From NCBI GenBank assembly GCA_002371215.1, contig DFGL01000012.1, forward strand, positions 1-21,225: DNA of 21,225 bases. Reading direction: 5' to 3'. Below the pieces are notes generated by a model. The model was not told the origin of the DNA. It saw nothing but the letters and a program-made list of their open reading frames with translations, and searched no databases. This document shows positions 15,573 through 21,225 of the stretch, one piece after another. This DNA comes from Ruminococcaceae bacterium UBA3751 (lineage in GTDB: Bacteria > Bacillota > Clostridia > Oscillospirales > Acutalibacteraceae). A program made the translations under genes and the position numbers. Every line of letters starts with the position of its first letter. The first letter of the stretch is position 1.

Positions 15573-16503
15573 AAAATCTTTCCTTTATATTGCATTTTTG
15601 GCTTTCAAATTCTCTTTCGTTAAGGTACGCGAGTACGCCTTCATTATCGCTGAATTCAAAGCGCAGCCGGTAGGAATAAAGCTCCTGCCTGTAGCGTCCG
15701 TGCTGCTTTCCGTACTTTCCGTCGCCTGAAAGCGGATGACCTATAGAGGCAAGGTGCGCCCTTATCTGGTGCGTTCTTCCCGTCAAAAGCTCAATTTCAA
15801 GCAGAGTGAGTCCGTTTTTTTCGTCAAGCACTCTGTAGCTCGTAACTATCTTTTTTGCGTTTTCTTTCGGCGTATCGGTAACCGTTACAAGATTCTTTCT
15901 CTCGTTCTTCGTAAGGTAGCCCGTAAGCGTTTCGCTCTGTTTTTCAAAATGCCCTTCGGCAATGGTAAGATAGTATTTCTTAACCTCGCGGTTTTTTATT
16001 CTTTCGTTTATCTCTTTAAGCGCCGCATAGTTTTTAACCCCTATAACGAGCCCTCCGGTGTTTCTGTCAATTCTGTTGGCAAGGGCGGGGGTAAAGGAAT
16101 TTTCGTTTTCAGGCTGCCATTCCTTCTTTTCAAAAAGGTATTTTTTCAGCGCGGAAACGAGCGTGTTTACGTATTCCTTTCCGTCGGGATGGCAAAGCAT
16201 ACCCTGAGGCTTATCAAGGATTATAAGGTTTTCGTCCTCATAAATTATCCCGTCAAGCTTCGGTGCTTTTAAAAAATCATAATGTGTTTTTTTAGGAACA
16301 AGAAGGTCGTCTGCAAGGTAAAGCTCAATTATATCGCCCTCGCTCACAAGCTGTTCGGGCGTACAGCGCTTGCCGTTAACCTTAATGTTCTTTTTTCTTA
16401 TCTGCTTAAACATCATAGACTTCGGAAGGCTCTCAAAGCTCTTTTGTAAAAGCTTGTCAACCCTCTGTCCGCTGTCGTTAGCGCTAACCGTAATCTTTTT
16501 CAT
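15562..16503 (-). CDS. RluA-family 23S rRNA/tRNA pseudouridine synthase with S4 domain
   Basis: The 313-residue protein has an N-terminal S4 RNA-binding domain (~1-65, GQRVDKLL then NIKVNGKR and VSEGDIIEL). An RluA-type catalytic domain follows, with motif NRIDRNTGG holding catalytic D146. Most relatives have H in place of the first N. KPQGMLCHPDGK and RTHQIRAHLASIGHPLSGDGKYG are also family motifs. It should convert specific uridines in rRNA (RluC/RluD type) to pseudouridine; the target site cannot be read from sequence. The start is fixed by the S4 domain beginning at once and by lack of another start before it. No Shine-Dalgarno precedes the ATG; the -10 box ends only six bases upstream, so the mRNA looks leaderless. 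Confidence 0.93.
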   Translation of the reverse strand: MKKITVSANDSGQRVDKLLQKSFESLPKSMMFKQIRKKNIKVNGKRCTPEQLVSEGDIIELYLADDLLVPKKTHYDFLKAPKLDGIIYEDENLIILDKPQGMLCHPDGKEYVNTLVSALKKYLFEKKEWQPENENSFTPALANRIDRNTGGLVIGVKNYAALKEINERIKNREVKKYYLTIAEGHFEKQSETLTGYLTKNERKNLVTVTDTPKENAKKIVTSYRVLDEKNGLTLLEIELLTGRTHQIRAHLASIGHPLSGDGKYGKQHGRYRQELYSYRLRFEFSDNEGVLAYLNEREFESQKCNIKERFYEG

Positions 16504-16509
16504 ATGGGT

Positions 16510-16538
16510 ATTATAATTTATTGCGGAGTTGATGTCAA
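16510..16538 (-). promoter_or_regulatory. Perfect sigma-A promoter giving a leaderless synthase mRNA
   Basis: On the - strand TTGACA (16538-16533) and TATAAT (16515-16510) are exactly 17 bases apart, both full consensus. Only ACCCAT separates the -10 box from the ATG (16503-16501). Transcription should therefore start at or within a base or two of the A of the ATG, with no room for a ribosome binding site. Confidence 0.85.
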
Positions 16539-16549
16539 ATCTGTAGCGT

Positions 16550-16561
16550 AAACAAATGTTC
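16550..16561 (+). promoter_or_regulatory. Probable DinR/LexA (SOS) box upstream of uvrB
   Basis: AAAC-AAAT-GTTC differs from the Gram-positive SOS consensus GAAC-N4-GTTC at one base. The central AAAT fits the R-N-R-Y preference of the Bacillus DinR box. It lies ten bases upstream of the uvrB -35 box and eleven bases from the -35 of the divergent synthase promoter. uvrB-uvrA is a classic SOS operon, which supports the call. Confidence 0.6.
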
Positions 16562-16571
16562 TATTTCACGG

Positions 16572-16600
16572 TTGACTTTTTAATTTCTTTAGGCTATAAT
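16572..16600 (+). promoter_or_regulatory. Sigma-A promoter for uvrB-uvrA
   Basis: TTGACT (16572-16577) and TATAAT (16595-16600) are 17 bases apart. Transcription would start near 16607, leaving a leader of about 29 bases before the ATG at 16636 with only a modest GGGGA site. Confidence 0.88.
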
Positions 16601-16635
16601 ATACTGAATATACTTTTTTGGGGAAAATATTTTAT

Positions 16636-18591
16636 ATGGACAAATTTAAATTAGTATCTAAGTTTAAGCCTACGGGCGACCAGCCTGAGGCAATTGAAAA
16701 GCTCGCGGCAGGCGTTTTGCGCGGCGATAAGGAGCAAACCCTTATGGGCGTTACGGGCTCGGGTAAAACCTTCACAATGGCTAATATTATAGAAAAGGTT
16801 AATAAGCCCACTCTCGTTTTAGCGCACAATAAAACCCTTGCCGCTCAGCTATGCAGCGAGTTCAAGGAGTTCTTTCCCGAAAATGCGGTTGAGTACTTCG
16901 TCTCTTATTACGATTACTATCAGCCTGAGGCGTACGTGCCTACAACTGATACCTATATTGAAAAGGACAGCGCCGTTAATGACGAGATTGACAAGCTCCG
17001 CCACAGCGCAACCTCAGCCCTTTCGGAAAGGCGCGACGTTATTATAGTTGCCTCCGTTTCGTGCATTTATTCTATCGGCGACCCAATCGACTATAAAAAT
17101 ATGGTAATCTCCCTGCGTCAGGGTATGACAAAGGAGCGCGATGAGCTTATCCGTAAACTCGTTGAAATTCAGTATGAGCGCAACGATATAAATTTTGTTC
17201 GCAATAAATTCCGCGTTCGCGGCGATACCGTTGAAATCTTTCCCGCAGGCGGCAACGGAAACGCAATCCGCGTTGAGTTCTTCGGCGATGAAATTGACCG
17301 AATTTCGGAGATTAATCCGCTGACGGGCAAGATTGAGGGAACACTTTCCCACTGCGCTATATATCCCGCCTCGCTCTACGTTGTCAGCCGCGAAAGGCTT
17401 GAAGAGGCGCTCGGGGAAATCTATAACGAAATGACCGAGCGCGTAAAGTATTTTGAGGAGCGCGGGCAGCTCCTTGAAGCTCAGCGAATCCGTGAGCGGA
17501 CGATGAACGATATAGAAATGCTTCAGGAAACGGGCTTCTGTAAGGGAATTGAAAACTATTCCCGTATAATGAGCGGAAGAAAGCCGGGCGAAGCGCCGTT
17601 TACGCTGCTGGACTATTTTCCCGATGATTTTCTGCTTTTCGTAGATGAGAGTCACGTTATGCTGCCTCAGGTTCACGGAATGTACGGCGGAGACCGTTCC
17701 CGTAAGGAGAGCCTTATAAAATACGGCTTCCGTCTGCCGTCGGCATTTGATAACAGACCGCTTACCTATGATGAATTCTATTCTAAAATAAATCAGGTAA
17801 TATTTACCTCCGCAACTCCCGGAACGTTTGAAAAGGAAAAATCCACTCAGATTGTAGAGCAGGTTATCCGTCCTACCGGACTGCTTGACCCGATGATTAC
17901 CGTTAAGCCCACTGAGGACCAGATGGACGACCTTGTGTCTGAAGTCAATCTCAGGATAGAGCGCAAAGAAAGAGTCCTTGTAACAACGCTGACAAAGAAA
18001 ATGGCGGAGGATTTGACCGCCTACCTTGAGGGCTTTGAAATCAAGGTGCGCTATATGCACCACGACGTTGATACTTTAGAGCGTATGGAAATTATCCGCG
18101 ATTTAAGGCTCGGCAACTTTGACGTCCTCGTCGGAATTAACCTTCTGCGCGAAGGTCTTGATATCCCCGAGGTTTCCCTCGTAGCAATTCTTGACGCGGA
18201 TAAGGAGGGCTTCCTCAGGAGCGAAACCTCCCTCGTTCAGACCATCGGGCGCGCCGCGCGTAACGAAAACGGCGAGGTTATAATGTATGCCGACAGCGTA
18301 ACTCCGTCAATGGAGCGCGCTATTTCCGAAACCCTGCGCCGCCGCTCAATTCAGGAGGAGTATAACCGCCAACACGGTATTACGCCTAAAACGATTAAAA
18401 AGGATGTCCGCGATATTATTGAAATTACGAGCAGGGATAACCTTGATAACCGCGGAAAGCGAATGACGGCTAAGGAGCGCAAGGTTATGATTGAAAAGCT
18501 TACGCGCGAAATGAAGGAAGCCGCAAAGCTTCTTGAATTTGAACACGCCGCCTTCCTCCGCGACAAGATAAAAGAACTTTCCGAACAGTAG
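16636..18591 (+). CDS. uvrB: Excinuclease ABC subunit B
   Basis: UvrB is the damage-verifying helicase-like subunit of nucleotide excision repair. UvrA loads it, and it then recruits UvrC. The 651 residues show Walker A GVTGSGKT with K44, the damage-probing beta-hairpin YVSYYDYYQPEAY-type stretch (here FVSYYDYYQPEAYVP), Walker B DESH at D337, GMYGGDRSRK, and helicase motif VQTIGRAARN. The C-terminal UVR motif (AKLLEFEHAAFLRDKIKEL) binds UvrC. I start at ATG 16636, since family members begin with this segment; an upstream in-frame TTG at 16618 is less likely. Length is typical. uvrA follows after 118 bases with no terminator, and a probable SOS box lies upstream. Confidence 0.98.
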   Translation: MDKFKLVSKFKPTGDQPEAIEKLAAGVLRGDKEQTLMGVTGSGKTFTMANIIEKVNKPTLVLAHNKTLAAQLCSEFKEFFPENAVEYFVSYYDYYQPEAYVPTTDTYIEKDSAVNDEIDKLRHSATSALSERRDVIIVASVSCIYSIGDPIDYKNMVISLRQGMTKERDELIRKLVEIQYERNDINFVRNKFRVRGDTVEIFPAGGNGNAIRVEFFGDEIDRISEINPLTGKIEGTLSHCAIYPASLYVVSRERLEEALGEIYNEMTERVKYFEERGQLLEAQRIRERTMNDIEMLQETGFCKGIENYSRIMSGRKPGEAPFTLLDYFPDDFLLFVDESHVMLPQVHGMYGGDRSRKESLIKYGFRLPSAFDNRPLTYDEFYSKINQVIFTSATPGTFEKEKSTQIVEQVIRPTGLLDPMITVKPTEDQMDDLVSEVNLRIERKERVLVTTLTKKMAEDLTAYLEGFEIKVRYMHHDVDTLERMEIIRDLRLGNFDVLVGINLLREGLDIPEVSLVAILDADKEGFLRSETSLVQTIGRAARNENGEVIMYADSVTPSMERAISETLRRRSIQEEYNRQHGITPKTIKKDVRDIIEITSRDNLDNRGKRMTAKERKVMIEKLTREMKEAAKLLEFEHAAFLRDKIKELSEQ

Positions 18592-18603
18592 AAAACGTTT
18601 TGA

Positions 18604-18638
18604 TAATTAAGAGTTAAGAATTAAGAATTAAGAATTAT
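18604..18638 (+). repeat. Heptamer tandem repeat (GAATTAA type), copy 2
   Basis: Five 7-base units: TAATTAA, GAGTTAA, GAATTAA, GAATTAA, GAATTAT, starting 13 bases after the uvrB stop. It matches the array at 15094-15128 in unit, copy number and orientation. A GTAGGG hairpin element follows 23 bases later. Confidence 0.7.
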
Positions 18639-18660
18639 AACTCGTTGCAATAAAGATTTT

Positions 18661-18687
18661 TGTAGGGAGCGGCCCCCGGACGCTCCG
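18661..18687 (+). repeat. GTAGGG-type intergenic hairpin element, copy 2
   Basis: TGTAGGGAGCG, a loop GCCCCCGGA and CGCTCCG. GGAGCG (18666-18671) pairs with CGCTCC (18681-18686). It shares its plan with the element at 1441-1468 but has different stem bases, so the structure looks kept while the sequence varies. It lies 13 bases before the uvrA ribosome binding site AGGAGA. Confidence 0.6.
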
Positions 18688-18709
18688 TTACAATCCATCA
18701 GGAGAATAT

Positions 18710-21225
18710 ATGATTAAAAACATTACCGTAAAGGGTGCCCGAGAGCACAATTTAAAAAATATTGATATAGAAATCCCGCGCGATAAGCTCGTCGTATTTA
18801 CGGGACTTTCAGGTTCGGGCAAGTCCTCGCTCGCCTTTGATACTATTTATGCAGAGGGGCAGCGCCGCTACGTTGAAAGCCTTTCTTCGTATGCGCGAAT
18901 GTTCCTCGGACAGATGGAAAAGCCCGACGTTGACTACATTGAAGGACTTTCTCCCGCTATTTCAATAGACCAGAAAACGACGAGTAAAAACCCGCGTTCT
19001 ACCGTTGGAACGGTAACGGAAATATACGATTACCTCCGCCTTCTCTGGGCGCGTATAGGTATTCCGCACTGTACAGTCTGCGGGCGTGAAATAACCCAGC
19101 AGACCGTTGACCAGATTGTTGATAAGGTTATGGAGCTTCCCGAGGGAACTAAGCTTCAGGTTATGTCGCCGATAGCGAGGGGCAAAAAGGGCGAATACGT
19201 CAAAGAGCTTGCGGACGCGGTTAAGCAGGGCTTTGTCCGCGCAAGAATTGACGGCGAGCTGTATGACCTTTCTGACGCCCCAAAGCTTGAAAAGAATATT
19301 AAGCATAATATCGAAGTTATAGTAGACCGTCTTGTTATGAAGCCTGAAATAAAATCAAGGCTTTCGGACAGTATCGAAACCGCAACCCGCCTTACCGACG
19401 GCATCGTGCTGATTAATATAATCGACGGCGAGGGCTCACGCGACGAACTTTATTCGCTGAATTACGCCTGCCCCGAGCACGGCGTTTCCATAGAGGAAAT
19501 GAGCCCGAGAATGTTCTCTTTTAACAATCCTTTCGGCGCCTGCCCTAAATGTGACGGTCTCGGTACTTTCAAGGAAATTGACGAGGATTTGATTATCCCC
19601 GATAAAAAGCTTTCGGTTAATCAGGGCGCGATAAAAGCGAGCGGCTGGAACGTTGCCGAGGGCGGCTCAATAGCAAAAATGTATATGGAGGCGCTTGCTT
19701 CTGAGTACAATTTCTCGCTTGATATGCCAATAGAAATGATAGGGGAGGAGGGCGTTCGCGCAATCCTCTACGGCACTAATGGTAAAAAGCTGAAAATGAA
19801 GCGCGTTACCTCCTACGGCTCGGGTACTTATATGAACGACTTTGAGGGCGTTATCGGCAACCTTCAGCGTAGGTATAAGGAAACGACGTCCGACTGGGCG
19901 CGAACGGAAATAGAATCCGTAATGCGCGACTGTAAGTGCAATTCCTGCAAGGGCGCAAGGCTTCGCCCGCAGTCGCTTGCGGTAACGGTAGGAGGGCTTA
20001 ATATCTATGATTTCTGTAAGCTCTCTATCAATGAGGAAATAGAGTTTATAGACTCCCTTCAGCTGACTGAAAAGGAACAGCTTATCGGTAACCTTGTAAT
20101 CCGTGAGATTAAAGAGCGCCTGACCTTCCTCAATTCCGTCGGTCTTGATTATCTTTCTCTTTCGCGCGACAGCGGAACTCTTTCCGGCGGCGAGGCTCAG
20201 CGTATCCGCCTTGCAACTCAGATAGGCTCCTCGCTTATGGGCGTTCTCTATATTCTTGACGAGCCGTCAATCGGGCTTCATCAAAGGGATAACGATAAGC
20301 TTCTCGGTACTCTGCGCCATCTTCGCGACCTCGGTAATACGCTGATTGTTGTTGAACACGATGAGGAAACTATGCGCGCAGCGGATTACCTTGTGGATAT
20401 AGGCCCCGGCGCGGGAATTCACGGCGGCGAGCTCATCGCTGCGGGTACTCCCGAGGAGGTTATGGCTTGCGAAAACAGTATAACGGGGCAGTATCTCAGC
20501 GGTAAGCGCTCAATTCCCGTTCCTTCAAAGCGCAGGGCGGGCAACGGCAAAAAACTCACCGTTTACGGCGCTGCTGAAAACAACCTTAAAAATCTTGACG
20601 TGGAAATCCCGCTCGGTAAGTTTATATCGGTAACGGGCGTTTCGGGCTCGGGCAAGTCCTCGCTTGTAAACGAGATACTGTATAAGCACCTTGCCAACAG
20701 ATTGAACCACGCCAAAAAGCATACGGGCAAGTTCTCATCAATGAAGGGGCTTGACGCGCTTGATAAGGTTATAAATATTGACCAGTCGCCGATTGGCAGA
20801 ACACCGCGCTCCAACCCCGCAACCTATACGGGAGTATTCAACGATATAAGAGATTTATATGCCCAGACGAGCGACGCCAAGAAGAAGGGCTTTAAGCCTA
20901 ACCGCTTTTCTTTTAACGTTAAGGGCGGGCGCTGTGAAGCCTGTCAGGGCGACGGTATTGTAAAAATTGAAATGCATTTCCTCGCCGACGTTTACGTACC
21001 CTGCGACGTCTGCGGCGGAAGACGCTATAACCGCGAAACTCTTGAGGTTAAGTTTAAGGGTAAGAGCATATACGACGTGCTTGAAATGACTGTTGACGAG
21101 GCGGTTGAATTCTTTGATACACAGCCGAAAATCGCTCGCAAGCTCAGAACCTTAAGCGACGTAGGTCTCGGATATATCAAGCTCGGTCAGCCTGCAACGA
21201 CTCTTTCGGGCGGCGAGGCTCAGCG
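18710..21225 (+). CDS. uvrA: Excinuclease ABC subunit A (partial at 3' end)
   Basis: UvrA is the dimeric damage-recognition ATPase of nucleotide excision repair. The frame stays open from the ATG at 18710 (AGGAGA just upstream) to the window end: 838 complete codons of about 940. Both ABC modules are visible. Walker A 1 is GLSGSGKSS with K38 and Walker A 2 is VSGSGKSS with K649. The first signature LSGGEAQR starts at residue ~491 and the second lies at the window end. The C-terminal zinc module is normal (C742, C745, C765, C768). The first zinc module reads C254-P-E-H257 with C278 and C281, a histidine where E. coli has cysteine. The gene is separated from uvrB by two repeats but probably shares its promoter. 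Confidence 0.98.
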   Translation, partial: MIKNITVKGAREHNLKNIDIEIPRDKLVVFTGLSGSGKSSLAFDTIYAEGQRRYVESLSSYARMFLGQMEKPDVDYIEGLSPAISIDQKTTSKNPRSTVGTVTEIYDYLRLLWARIGIPHCTVCGREITQQTVDQIVDKVMELPEGTKLQVMSPIARGKKGEYVKELADAVKQGFVRARIDGELYDLSDAPKLEKNIKHNIEVIVDRLVMKPEIKSRLSDSIETATRLTDGIVLINIIDGEGSRDELYSLNYACPEHGVSIEEMSPRMFSFNNPFGACPKCDGLGTFKEIDEDLIIPDKKLSVNQGAIKASGWNVAEGGSIAKMYMEALASEYNFSLDMPIEMIGEEGVRAILYGTNGKKLKMKRVTSYGSGTYMNDFEGVIGNLQRRYKETTSDWARTEIESVMRDCKCNSCKGARLRPQSLAVTVGGLNIYDFCKLSINEEIEFIDSLQLTEKEQLIGNLVIREIKERLTFLNSVGLDYLSLSRDSGTLSGGEAQRIRLATQIGSSLMGVLYILDEPSIGLHQRDNDKLLGTLRHLRDLGNTLIVVEHDEETMRAADYLVDIGPGAGIHGGELIAAGTPEEVMACENSITGQYLSGKRSIPVPSKRRAGNGKKLTVYGAAENNLKNLDVEIPLGKFISVTGVSGSGKSSLVNEILYKHLANRLNHAKKHTGKFSSMKGLDALDKVINIDQSPIGRTPRSNPATYTGVFNDIRDLYAQTSDAKKKGFKPNRFSFNVKGGRCEACQGDGIVKIEMHFLADVYVPCDVCGGRRYNRETLEVKFKGKSIYDVLEMTVDEAVEFFDTQPKIARKLRTLSDVGLGYIKLGQPATTLSGGEAQ

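Noticed and set aside
15736..16272. Open frame of 178 codons on the + strand opposite the pseudouridine synthase
   Set aside because: The - strand frame has all RluA-family motifs. The + frame has no ribosome binding site or known domain.
16618..16635. TTG start for uvrB
   Set aside because: The ATG at 16636 matches the usual UvrB N-terminus. The TTG lies in a T run without a ribosome binding site.
17014..18063. Long open frame (349 codons) on the - strand opposite uvrB
   Set aside because: It lies wholly inside the highly conserved uvrB frame, has no recognisable motif, and its residue mix looks like reverse-strand translation. Treated as a shadow.
18710..21225. Frameshift or early stop in uvrA
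   Set aside because: I checked the frame at the first zinc module, both signature motifs and the second Walker A; all are in phase with the ATG at 18710. The gene is only cut by the window end.
1..21225. CRISPR array, tRNA, rRNA, transposase, phage genes or toxin-antitoxin pair
   Set aside because: No regularly spaced repeats, cloverleaf, rRNA stretches, DDE or integrase motifs, or paired small toxin-like genes were seen on either strand.

Overview
The window looks like ordinary chromosomal DNA from a low-to-mid GC Gram-positive bacterium of the class Clostridia, most likely a gut-type Oscillospiraceae/Ruminococcaceae relative. This is inferred from several things: pyrK/pyrD class 1B pyrimidine genes, strong GGAGG-type ribosome binding sites, an uvrB-uvrA order with a DinR-like box, surface proteins with Clostridia-style repeats, and AT-rich heptamer and GTAGGG hairpin repeats between genes. 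I see no phage, insertion sequence, CRISPR array, tRNA or rRNA.

Region 1 (1-5573) is a pyrimidine operon on the + strand: carB (3' part), pyrK, pyrD, pyrF, pyrE, pyrB. Most genes overlap or nearly touch. The exception is the carB-pyrK gap, which carries two GC-rich hairpins. Together they cover carbamoyl phosphate synthesis, aspartate transcarbamylation, dihydroorotate oxidation, phosphoribosylation and decarboxylation to UMP; pyrC and carA are not in view. PyrB carries a PyrI-type zinc domain at its C-terminus, without the nucleotide-binding half of PyrI. The operon ends in a terminator whose 3' arm is also perfectly complementary to the ribosome binding site of the next gene.

Region 2 (5588-9333) holds a secreted repeat protein, an aquaporin and a GPH-family sugar:cation symporter that probably share a promoter, and a 55-codon gene on the - strand that is easily missed. 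That small gene resembles a clostridial spore-surface family.

Region 3 (9413-15089) encodes a large secreted subtilisin-like protease with leucine-rich-type repeats and a degenerate dockerin-like tail, overlapped by a DUF523/TudS-like gene. A lipoprotein and an alpha/beta hydrolase follow as a two-gene unit from a consensus promoter, closed by a bidirectional terminator.

Region 4 (15094-16538, - strand) is an RluA-family pseudouridine synthase followed by a small membrane protein. The synthase promoter lies so close to its start codon that the mRNA should be leaderless.

Region 5 (16550-21225) is uvrB and uvrA (cut at the window end), the nucleotide excision repair genes. They are divergent from the synthase and have a probable SOS box upstream. 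A 7-bp tandem repeat and a GTAGGG hairpin sit between uvrB and uvrA.

I found no clear undescribed multi-gene system. The most unusual items are the PyrB-zinc-domain fusion, the possible terminator/RBS switch after pyrB, the leaderless synthase gene and the overlooked small gene.
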